Positions 21,943-28,845 of a stretch of DNA of 28,845 nt are shown piece by piece. The translations under genes and the position numbers were made by a program. Source of the DNA: CAYOHY01 sp964403885 (GTDB lineage Bacteria > Actinomycetota > Coriobacteriia > Anaerosomatales > PHET01); assembly GCA_964403885.1 (NCBI GenBank), contig CAYOHY010000026.1, forward strand, positions 1-28,845, written 5' to 3'. Position 1 is the first letter of the stretch, and each line of letters starts with the position of its first letter. A model generated the notes under the pieces. It worked only from the letters and a program-made list of their open reading frames with translations. It was not told where the DNA came from and made no database searches.

Positions 21943-22770
21943 TCACCTTGCCTTCGTTGCACGGACGCGGATCGAGCTGAAGCGGGAGGCGGCCTCCTCG
22001 AGCTGTTCGCGCGAGACCCCAGCGTGCAAGGAGAACTCGGCGATGAGATCCTCGGCGACCACGTCATCGGCGGCGAACGTGCGCTCCTCGGTCACTTCGA
22101 CGTCGGCGAAGCCGGCGGCCTCGATCAGCGCGAGGTAGTCGTCGCGCAAGATCGCGCCGGACAGGCAGGCGACGTAGGCCTCAACCGAGTCACGTATCTC
22201 GAGCGGTACCTCGCCGGTGAGCACGATGTCGGAGACCGACAGCCGTCCGCCGGGAGCCAGGACCCTGAAAGCTTCCGAGAAGACCTGCGCCTTGTCGGGG
22301 ACGAGGTTGACCACGCAGTTGCTGATGATGGCGTCCACGCTCGCGTCCGCGACGGGCAGGTGCTCGATCTCGCCCAGTCGGAACTCCACGTTGGCGTAGC
22401 CGCCGGACTGTGCGTTGCGTCGTGCCCGCGCGATCATCTCAGGGGTCATGTCGACGCCGATGACGTGGCCGGTGGGTCCCACGCGGCGGGCGGCAAGGAA
22501 GCAGTCGATGCCCGCCCCACTACCCAAGTCGAGCACCGTCTCGCCCTGGGCGAGCTCGAGCATCGCCAGGGGATTGCCGCATCCCAGGCCAAGATCGGCA
22601 CCCTCGGGGATCTGCGCGAGGGCGGCGGCGTCGTAGCCCAGCGCCTCGGAGGTGGAGGAGGCGGTGTCGCAGCCGCAGCTCGAGGCAGGGGAGCAACAGC
22701 TCGTGCCGGCGGTCGCGTGTCCGGCGTAGCGCTCTCGGACGGCTTCTTTGATGACGGTTGGATCGTGCAT
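21943..22770 (-). CDS. arsM: Arsenite S-adenosylmethionine methyltransferase
   Basis: A 275-residue ArsM that methylates As(III) using S-adenosylmethionine. The SAM-binding Rossmann part has VLDLGSGAGIDCFLAA and GVDMTPEMIARARRNA. The three cysteines used for As(III) in ArsM enzymes are present: C64 in GLGCGNPLAM, C152 in SNCVVNLVP and C202 in ACLSGAI. The N-terminus has additional cysteines (SCCSP, SCGC). The ATG at 22770 follows GAGGAG at 6-nt spacing; another ATG five codons upstream has weaker support. It is divergent from arsR, with operators between. Length is normal for bacterial ArsM. Confidence 0.93.
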   Translation of the reverse strand: MHDPTVIKEAVRERYAGHATAGTSCCSPASSCGCDTASSTSEALGYDAAALAQIPEGADLGLGCGNPLAMLELAQGETVLDLGSGAGIDCFLAARRVGPTGHVIGVDMTPEMIARARRNAQSGGYANVEFRLGEIEHLPVADASVDAIISNCVVNLVPDKAQVFSEAFRVLAPGGRLSVSDIVLTGEVPLEIRDSVEAYVACLSGAILRDDYLALIEAAGFADVEVTEERTFAADDVVAEDLIAEFSLHAGVSREQLEEAASRFSSIRVRATKAR

Positions 22771-22797
22771 GACGGCTCCTCTCATGTCGCTCGATAG

Positions 22798-22813
22798 TTC
22801 GACGGTTGTCGAA
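22798..22813. promoter_or_regulatory. ArsR operator 1
   Basis: A perfect inverted repeat TTCGAC-GGTT-GTCGAA. It covers the -35 of the arsR promoter (22806-22811) and lies just downstream of the arsM -10. The same flanks (TAG before, GT after) recur at operator 2, 39 bp away. Confidence 0.7.
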
Positions 22814-22834
22814 GTCTTCTCACAGCGCGATACT
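22806..22834 (+). promoter_or_regulatory. arsR promoter
   Basis: TTGTCG (22806-22811), 17-nt spacer, GATACT (22829-22834). The -35 lies inside operator 1 and the predicted start falls near operator 2, consistent with autorepression by ArsR. Confidence 0.55.
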
Positions 22835-22859
22835 AGTTCGACAGATATCGAAGTGTCAA
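22830..22859 (-). promoter_or_regulatory. arsM promoter
   Basis: On the minus strand a consensus TTGACA (22854-22859), an 18-nt spacer and TAGTAT (22830-22835). The spacer contains operator 2 completely. The -10 shares bases with the divergent arsR -10, so the promoters overlap. Confidence 0.65.
22837..22852. promoter_or_regulatory. ArsR operator 2
   Basis: An inverted repeat TTCGAC-AGAT-ATCGAA, one mismatch from perfect, with the same half-sites as operator 1. It fills the spacer of the arsM promoter and lies over the arsR transcription start region. Confidence 0.7.
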
Positions 22860-22870
22860 GGAGTAGTTTG

Positions 22871-23230
22871 ATGAGCATCGAAGAAGTTGCGACCAGCTCG
22901 GAGCAGGCGAAGGTCGACGCCGTGTTCAAGGCGCTCGACTCGCGTCCGCGCCGAGCGATCCTCACGATGCTCGCGCAGGCCCACCTCGACGGCGAGGACG
23001 GCTGCTGCGGAGACGGCGACCTGTGCGCCTGCGACTTCACGGACCGTCTGGGGCTGGGCGCTCCCACGGTGTCGCACCACATGAAGCAGCTGATCGAGGC
23101 GGGGCTGGTGAGCTCCAGCAAGCGCGGCCTGTGGGTGTACTACCGGCTCGTACCGGACGGGTTCGCCGGCGTGCTTGCCGAGCTCGCGCCCATCGTGGAC
23201 GCCGCCGCCGGCTGCGCGAGCGAGGCGTAG
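22871..23230 (+). CDS. arsR: ArsR-family arsenic-responsive repressor
   Basis: A 119-residue winged-helix repressor that leaves DNA on binding As(III). It has FKALDSRPRRAIL, a cysteine cluster GCCGDGDLCACDF (C45, C46, C52, C54) and the recognition helix region GAPTVSHHMKQLIEAGLV, then the wing KRGLWVYYRL. The CXC in the helix before recognition matches the ELCVCDL arsenic site of classic ArsR; the adjacent CC may extend it, and C115 near the end is another candidate. The ATG at 22871 has AAGGAG at 7-nt spacing; the upstream part of the frame is promoter DNA. Divergent from arsM. Confidence 0.93.
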   Translation: MSIEEVATSSEQAKVDAVFKALDSRPRRAILTMLAQAHLDGEDGCCGDGDLCACDFTDRLGLGAPTVSHHMKQLIEAGLVSSSKRGLWVYYRLVPDGFAGVLAELAPIVDAAAGCASEA

Positions 23231-23252
23231 CGGGCGCTCGACCTGCGGTCGC

Positions 23253-23864
23253 CTACTGAAGCGAGGCCCACAGCCACAGGCTCGCCGCGCTGCGGTGTGG
23301 CTTCCACAGCTCCGCGCGCTTGGCGAGCTCGGCGCGATCCATCGCGGCGTCGCTGCCCACCATCCTGCCCGCGCTCGTGCGGATGCCCAGGTCGTCGACG
23401 GCCAGGACGTCTGGCCTGCGGAGCGCGAACAGCAAGAACATCTCGGCGGTCCAGCGGCCAACGCCCTTGAGTGTGGTGAGCCGGGAGATGACCTCTTCGT
23501 CGTCGAGGCGCTCGAGCGCGTCGAAGTCGAGGTCGCCGGTGACCGCCGCGCGGGCGATGCCCTGCACGTACTCGACCTTGGCGCGGGAGAGCCCGGCGTC
23601 GCGCAGGGTCTGGGGGTCTGCAGAGGCGAGGTCCGCGGGCGTGATGGGCACCGCCTCGCCCAACCTGCGCCAGATCGTGCCGGCCGCCTTGGTGGAGAGT
23701 TGCTGTGACACGATCGAGCCTACGAGCTCCTCGAACGGGTCTGACGGGACGCCCAGCTCGACCTTGCCCACGCGCGCTATGACGGCGCCCAGCTCAGGGT
23801 CCGCCAGCGCCAACGCGGCGGAGACGGGGTCGCTGGGGTCGAGTGTCAGTGGTCCTCGGTGCAT
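23253..23864 (-). CDS. AlkA-type DNA-3-methyladenine glycosylase II
   Basis: A 203-residue HhH-GPD glycosylase of the AlkA/MAG class, which removes alkylated bases. It has PFEELVGSIVSQQLSTKAA, the hairpin LKGVGRWTAEMFLLF (about 138-152) and the catalytic Asp region PDVLAVDDLGIR. The protein ends with WKPHRSAASLWLW, the usual C-terminal motif. It lacks the N-terminal beta domain of E. coli AlkA, as do many bacterial members. The ATG at 23864 has only a weak ribosome binding site. It converges on arsR with a 22-nt gap and is divergent from the sigma factor gene. Confidence 0.9.
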   Translation of the reverse strand: MHRGPLTLDPSDPVSAALALADPELGAVIARVGKVELGVPSDPFEELVGSIVSQQLSTKAAGTIWRRLGEAVPITPADLASADPQTLRDAGLSRAKVEYVQGIARAAVTGDLDFDALERLDDEEVISRLTTLKGVGRWTAEMFLLFALRRPDVLAVDDLGIRTSAGRMVGSDAAMDRAELAKRAELWKPHRSAASLWLWASLQ

Positions 23865-23902
23865 GTGCCGAGTGTACCCGTCGTCACTGACATCAGCGCT
23901 CC

Positions 23903-23932
23903 TTGACTCGCGGGGCCTTGCGACCGTATCAT
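23903..23932 (+). promoter_or_regulatory. Promoter of the sigma factor gene
   Basis: TTGACT (23903-23908), 18-nt spacer, TATCAT (23927-23932), each five of six to consensus. The leader to the ATG at 24044 is about 105 nt and contains a small hairpin CCCCC-ACTC-GGGGG near 23939-23952. Confidence 0.65.
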
Positions 23933-24043
23933 TCCTCGCCCCCCACTCGGGGGCATTCCCTGTCAGAGGTGCCTGCTACTCTATGACGCCGCGAGCCCGA
24001 GTACTCGCGTGCTTCCGCCACCGCGTGCCTGGAAGAGGTGCAG

Positions 24044-24991
<948 letters not shown>

Positions 24992-25031
24992 AACCGCGGC
25001 CTTTCAGGGCGGCTCGACTCTTTGCAGCAGA

Positions 25032-25061
25032 CCGACCCTCGGCAGCGATGCCGGGGGTCGG
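25032..25061. other. Strong hairpin with GCGA tetraloop between the sigma gene and serS
   Basis: A 13-bp stem (one G-T pair) closes on a GCGA GNRA tetraloop. It is not followed by a T-run on either strand; a TATACT at 25068-25073, a possible serS -10, comes right after it. It could end the sigma factor mRNA or stabilise its 3' end. No T-box elements are seen ahead of serS. Confidence 0.5.
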
Positions 25062-25122
25062 CTCGGCTATACTCGCAACCGTACCCCTGACACGGTTGGA
25101 AGCTCCCCCACGGAGGCATGAG

Positions 25123-26415
25123 ATGCTCGACGCACGCTTCGTCCGCGAGAACCCCGACGCGGTCCGCACCGCGATGGCACACCGCAACGCATCGTGGGAC
25201 GTGGACGCGTTCCTTCGCCTCGATGAGGAGCGCCGCCGTCTGATCGCCGAGGTCGAGACGTTGCAGGCCGAGCGCAACGAGTCGTCGAAGGCCATCGGCG
25301 CGCTCATGAAGGACGGCAAGCGTGACGAGGCCGAGGCCGCCAAGGAGCGCGTGCGCGAGGTCAACGAGCGTATCGCCGGGTTCGAGGCGCACCTTGGTGC
25401 CGTCGACGCCGACGTGCGCGACATGCTCATGACCGCCCCCAACCTGCCGCACGCCGACGTGCCCGTGGGCGCCGACGAGAACGACAACGTCGAGGTCCGC
25501 CGCTGGGGCACGCCGCGCGAGTTCGCCTTCGAGCCCAAGGCGCACTGGGACCTGGGCCCTGACCTGGGCATCATCGACTTCGAGCGCGCCGTGAAGCTCG
25601 CCAAGAGCCGCTTCGTGCTGCTGGGCGGCATGGGCGCCAAGCTCGAGCGCGCGCTCATCAACTTCATGCTCGACACCCACAGCGACGCCGGCTACAAGGA
25701 GTGGTGGCCGCCCTCGCTCGCCAACGCCGAGACGCTCACCGGCACCGGCCAGCTGCCCAAGTTCGAAGACGACCTGTTCAAGACCGACGGCGAGGGCACG
25801 CAGCTCTACCTCATCCCCACCGCCGAGGTGCAGCTCACCAACATCCACCGCGACGAGGTGCTCGAGGGCGACACCCTGCCGCGCAAGTACACCGCGTTCA
25901 CGTCGTGCTTCCGCGAGGAGGCAGGCAGCGCCGGCCGAGACACCCGCGGCATGATCCGCGTGCACCAGTTCGACAAGGTCGAGCTCGTGAAGTTCGCCAA
26001 GCCCGAGGAGTCGATGGACGCCCTCGAGGGCATGGTCGCTGACGCCGAGAAGATCCTGCAGCTGCTGGGGTTGCCGTACCGCACGATCGTGCTGTGCACC
26101 GGAGACATGGGCTTTGGCGCCACCAAGACCTACGACATCGAGGTGTGGCTGCCCAGCTACGGCGCGTACAAGGAGATCTCGAGCTGCTCCAACTGCTGGG
26201 ACTTCCAGGCGCGACGCGCCGCGATCAAGTACCGCCAGCCGGCCGAGTTCAAGGGGAGCCGCCTCGTGCACACCCTCAACGGCTCAGGGCTGGCCGTGGG
26301 GCGCACGCTCGCGGCGGTGCTCGAGAACTACCAGCGCGAGGACGGCTCGATCGAGGTGCCCGAGGCGCTTCGTCCGTACCTGCGCGGCGTCACGGAGATC
26401 ACCGCAGAGGCCTAG
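25123..26415 (+). CDS. serS: Seryl-tRNA synthetase
   Basis: A 430-residue class II synthetase charging tRNA-Ser (and tRNA-Sec where present). The N-terminal arm (about 1-105) is the long coiled coil that grips the tRNA variable arm. Motif 2 is FTSCFREEAGSAGRDTRGM and motif 3 is NGSGLAVGRTLAAVLENYQ; TAEVQLTNIHRDEVL and the ISSCSNCWDFQARR segment are typical. The ATG at 25123 follows GGAGG at 6-nt spacing. Length is normal. Its stop interlocks with that of the convergent PAS gene in CTAG at 26412-26415. Confidence 0.97.
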   Translation: MLDARFVRENPDAVRTAMAHRNASWDVDAFLRLDEERRRLIAEVETLQAERNESSKAIGALMKDGKRDEAEAAKERVREVNERIAGFEAHLGAVDADVRDMLMTAPNLPHADVPVGADENDNVEVRRWGTPREFAFEPKAHWDLGPDLGIIDFERAVKLAKSRFVLLGGMGAKLERALINFMLDTHSDAGYKEWWPPSLANAETLTGTGQLPKFEDDLFKTDGEGTQLYLIPTAEVQLTNIHRDEVLEGDTLPRKYTAFTSCFREEAGSAGRDTRGMIRVHQFDKVELVKFAKPEESMDALEGMVADAEKILQLLGLPYRTIVLCTGDMGFGATKTYDIEVWLPSYGAYKEISSCSNCWDFQARRAAIKYRQPAEFKGSRLVHTLNGSGLAVGRTLAAVLENYQREDGSIEVPEALRPYLRGVTEITAEA

Positions 26416-27227
26416 CGCGGTGAAGGTGCCTGCTCGATGCCCGAAGGGCGCTCCAGGCTCATCTCCTCGATGACCCAACAGACCATAGACGAGGCGCCGG
26501 CGGCGATCACGCCCCCCGAGCAGATCGTGTAGACGGGCGTTCCGTCGCTGGTCTGCACCTTCGCCTGGATCCGGTTGAAGTGCAGTCCGGCGGCCACCAT
26601 GGCACGCTGTCGTTCGCGGCTCGCCTCGAGGTCGTCCGGATGGGTGAGCTCCGACAGCGGGCGCCCGATCAGTTCCGAGCGGGACGGCAGCCCGATTCCT
26701 TTGGCGGCGGCGTCGTTCGCGTAGGCGAAGACCTGCGTGTCGTGTGCGATGACCGGCATGGGCAGTGAGTCCAAGATCGCCCTGACGAGCGGCGTGTCCT
26801 CCGGGTACTCGGGGGTTCCCGAGACCAGCGTGCCGGCGTCGACCGCGGTGCCGCCAAATACGCCGCGCGCGACCACCGCGAGCGTCTCATCTCCGATACG
26901 GAAGCTGCGCGCCATGACCTCGGCGGCCATGGACGTTTCGTCGTGCCGCCTGAGCTTGATGTCCACCGAAGGGAAGTGCTGGCCGGTGGCGAAGAGCACC
27001 GCGCGACGTTGCATGCCGGCGTCACGTGATTCCGGGTGCACGATCGCCGAGACGGGCAGTCCGGCGAGGTCATGCGGGTGGTCGTAGCCAAGCGTGCGGG
27101 CGGTGCCGCGGTTGGCGTAGATGATGGAGCTACGGTCGTGCACGAGCACGTCGATAGGGAGCTCATCCAAGATCGCCTGAAGTACGGTTGGCGACAGCTC
27201 GCCGACTGCGGTGGTGTTGCTGTTCAT
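26412..27227 (-). CDS. PAS-PAS protein without an output domain
   Basis: A 271-residue soluble protein with two PAS domains (about 15-125: LQAILDELPIDVLVHDRSSI, ANRGTARTLGYD; about 145-255: VRAILDSLPMPVIAHDTQVF, LTHPDDLEASRERQ). Neither a kinase, GGDEF, EAL nor DNA-binding domain follows; the protein ends shortly after PAS 2 with a Ser/Pro tail. The ATG at 27227 has GAGGGG at 9-nt spacing; ATGs at 27251 and 27254 lack a ribosome binding site. It may act by binding another PAS protein, such as the cyclases at 18026-21199 (inference). A sigma-54-like element lies upstream. Confidence 0.8.
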   Translation of the reverse strand: MNSNTTAVGELSPTVLQAILDELPIDVLVHDRSSIIYANRGTARTLGYDHPHDLAGLPVSAIVHPESRDAGMQRRAVLFATGQHFPSVDIKLRRHDETSMAAEVMARSFRIGDETLAVVARGVFGGTAVDAGTLVSGTPEYPEDTPLVRAILDSLPMPVIAHDTQVFAYANDAAAKGIGLPSRSELIGRPLSELTHPDDLEASRERQRAMVAAGLHFNRIQAKVQTSDGTPVYTICSGGVIAAGASSMVCWVIEEMSLERPSGIEQAPSPR

Positions 27228-27271
27228 CCGGTCAGACCCCTCGGCACTCATCATCGGTGTGCGCGGTTCTG

Positions 27272-27288
27272 TGCAGGTAGTGTGCCAA
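27272..27288 (-). promoter_or_regulatory. Sigma-54-like -24/-12 element
   Basis: On the minus strand TTGGCACACTACCTGCA has the invariant GG and GC exactly 10 nt apart and fits TTGGCAC-N5-TTGCA except for one T in the -12 element (plus A for G after the -24 core). It lies about 45 nt before the ATG at 27227. Most Actinomycetota lack RpoN, so this may be chance. Confidence 0.25.
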
Positions 27289-27349
27289 AACTATGAAGAC
27301 ATTTTGCAGTGCGTGGGTCGCTTTGCCCGGTCGCGCTGCCGCTCACTCG

Positions 27350-28144
27350 TCAGATTCCCAGCAGGCGCGCGGCGTTGCCGCCCAGCAGGTCGTCGAGCTC
27401 ATCGGCGGTGAAGCCCAGGCGGCGCAAATGTTCGATCTCCTCGGCGGCGTCGGTCCAGGGGCCGTCGCTGCCAAACAGCACGCGCTGGGTGCCGTGGGCA
27501 CGGACGAGCGCCACGAACTCGTCGTCGGGAAGGTGGCGCAGGGTGTAGGCGGTGTCGAGCCACACCGCGCGGCCCTGCAGATGCTCGGCGACCTCGGCCC
27601 ACTGCCTGAACCCGCCCATGTGCGCCAGGATCGCCTTGAGCCCCGGCCACGCGTCGATGAGGCGGGCGAACGACGGTGCGGTGCCGCGGACGCCGGGGTG
27701 GATCACGTCGGCCCCCGCGTGGAACAAGACGATGAGGCCGTGCTCGCACGCGGCGCGCCAGATGGCGTCGAGCCGCGGCTCGTGGGGCTCGAACGCCTGG
27801 TGCTCGGGGTGCATCTTGAAGCCCTTGATGCCCAGCGACGCCATGCGCGCGATCTCTGTTGCAGGGTCCTCGAAGTCCGGATGCATCGCCCCAAAGCCCA
27901 CGATGCGATCGCTCGCGATGGATGCCGCCCAGTCGTTGATCACGGAGACTTGGGCGGGCTTGGTGGCGACCGGCTGTACCACGGAGACGTCGACGCCCGT
28001 GCGGTCCATCTCGGCGATCAGTCCTCGGACGGTCGCGTCGTAGTGCGCCTTGAGTCGGCCTTCGGCGCTGCCGAGCAGGGCGGGAAGCGCCTTCGCTGCC
28101 AGGTCGTCGGCGAATGCGTGTGTATGGACGTCGATGATGCGCAT
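27350..28144 (-). CDS. Amidohydrolase-2 family metal-dependent hydrolase
   Basis: A 264-residue TIM-barrel hydrolase/decarboxylase-type protein. Metal-binding motifs are in order: DVHTHAF at the N-terminus, GFKMHPEHQAF (about 120-130), VLFHAGAD, AILAHMGG and FGSDGPW near the C-terminus. The family includes decarboxylases and lactonases; the substrate cannot be named. The ATG at 28144 has only a poor ribosome binding site. It precedes the PAS protein gene on the same strand by 122 nt and is divergent from zwf. Confidence 0.88.
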   Translation of the reverse strand: MRIIDVHTHAFADDLAAKALPALLGSAEGRLKAHYDATVRGLIAEMDRTGVDVSVVQPVATKPAQVSVINDWAASIASDRIVGFGAMHPDFEDPATEIARMASLGIKGFKMHPEHQAFEPHEPRLDAIWRAACEHGLIVLFHAGADVIHPGVRGTAPSFARLIDAWPGLKAILAHMGGFRQWAEVAEHLQGRAVWLDTAYTLRHLPDDEFVALVRAHGTQRVLFGSDGPWTDAAEEIEHLRRLGFTADELDDLLGGNAARLLGI

Positions 28145-28265
28145 GGGTCAACGGTAGCAGAATCACACCCGGCCCAGACGCCCGCGCGCACATCGGGAAT
28201 GTACCTTGTGCCGCTTCTTCGCGAGGCGCGCTCCGCCGCTCATGTTGTTCTCGGAAGGATCACTC

Positions 28266-28845
28266 ATGTCCGCCCATGCCAAAGACCTGTTGCCCACCGT
28301 CCTCGTCATCTTTGGTCCCACCGGCGACCTGATGGCGCGCAAGGTGGTGCCGTCGCTGTTCTACCTGCGGGGCAAGGGGCTGTTGCCGGAGCGGTTCTGC
28401 GCGGTGGGTTTTGGCCGTCGGGACTGGAGCGACGACGACTTGCGCGCCCACGTGCGCACGATTCTCGACGAGCGCGCGAAGGGCGCCGACCCGGCCGACA
28501 TCGAGGAGTTCCTCGCACTCTTCCGCTACCAGCGCGGCGAGTTCCACGACGCGCATGCCTACGCGCTCGCCAAGGAGCACGTGGGCGCCATCGAGAACGA
28601 GTGGGGCGTGTGCGCGAACAAGCTGTTCTACCTGGCGGTGCCGCCGGACAACTACGAGACGATCTTTCGCAACCTGGCGAGCTCGGGGCTCACGCGTGAG
28701 TGCTCGGATCTGACCGGATGGACGCGGATCCTCGTCGAGAAGCCCTTTGGGGACGACCAGGAGAGCGCGCGGGCGCTCGACACGCTCCTGGGCTCGCTCT
28801 TCCGAGAGGAGCAGATCTACCGCATCGACCACTACCTCGCCAAAG
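28266..28845 (+). CDS. zwf: Glucose-6-phosphate 1-dehydrogenase (N-terminal 193 residues)
   Basis: The first enzyme of the oxidative pentose phosphate pathway, making NADPH. The ATG at 28266 has GGAAGGA at about 6-nt spacing. The nucleotide-binding loop is FGPTGDLMARK (usual form GASGDLAxRK), followed by VEKPFGDD and the substrate-binding RIDHYLAK at the window edge, where the usual Gly of RIDHYLGK is Ala. The frame is open to base 28845, so the C-terminal 60 percent is outside the window. It is divergent from the amidohydrolase (121-nt gap); no clear promoter was found. Confidence 0.93.
   Translation, partial: MSAHAKDLLPTVLVIFGPTGDLMARKVVPSLFYLRGKGLLPERFCAVGFGRRDWSDDDLRAHVRTILDERAKGADPADIEEFLALFRYQRGEFHDAHAYALAKEHVGAIENEWGVCANKLFYLAVPPDNYETIFRNLASSGLTRECSDLTGWTRILVEKPFGDDQESARALDTLLGSLFREEQIYRIDHYLAK

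Noticed and set aside
24992..25122. T-box leader ahead of serS
   Set aside because: The gap is only 131 nt and contains neither the conserved T-box sequence nor a suitable specifier/antiterminator layout.

Overview
The window is GC-rich, tightly packed bacterial DNA with short intergenic gaps, frequent GTG starts and 4-nt stop/start overlaps. Gene content suggests an anaerobic member of the Actinomycetota, perhaps the Coriobacteriia or a related environmental lineage. It combines very large multiheme c-type cytochromes, a ResB-type (system II) cytochrome biogenesis protein, LarB/LarC, an RpoD-like sigma factor and many PAS/GGDEF proteins. The lineage is inferred; there is no rRNA gene to anchor it.

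Layout. (1) 1-5423: the start of a membrane signalling protein, a 1281-residue multiheme cytochrome (22 CXXCH plus 12 longer CXnCH sites in tandem modules) and a divergent resB. (2) 5420-6029: two small divergent genes of unknown function, each with a readable promoter. (3) 6111-11018: a probable operon of marR, two DHA2-type efflux paralogues and an unusual MutY-like glycosylase, followed by an intrinsic terminator. (4) 11285-14587, minus strand: a 12-heme NapC/NrfH-like cytochrome behind a perfect CRP/FNR-type palindrome, then larB-larC. (5) 14709-17107: a membrane diguanylate cyclase overlapping pheA. (6) 17145-21199, minus strand: three tandem PAS-GGDEF genes, a RelE/ParE-like small protein and a single-pass membrane protein, with a sigma-28-like promoter in front. 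(7) 21406-23230: a PASTA lipoprotein, then an arsenic locus (arsM plus an unlisted 52-residue membrane peptide, divergent from arsR) with two operators embedded in overlapping promoters. (8) 23253-28845: an AlkA-type glycosylase, an RpoD-family sigma factor, serS, a PAS-only protein, an amidohydrolase and the start of zwf.

How the parts fit. The cytochromes and ResB point to extracytoplasmic electron transfer from the quinone pool. The FNR-like palindrome suggests redox control of the 12-heme protein. Four intact GGDEF domains, all with RxxD inhibitory sites, and no EAL or HD-GYP domain make this a c-di-GMP synthesis locus. The arsenic locus reads as a self-contained sense-and-methylate circuit.

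Most interesting: the modular giant cytochrome with many expanded heme motifs; the Fe-S-less MutY relative with Glu at the catalytic Asp position; the FNR-like site near -41.5 of the 12-heme cytochrome gene; the sigma-28-like promoter of the GGDEF cluster; and the small membrane peptide coupled to arsM. All calls come from reading the sequence; no database search was run.
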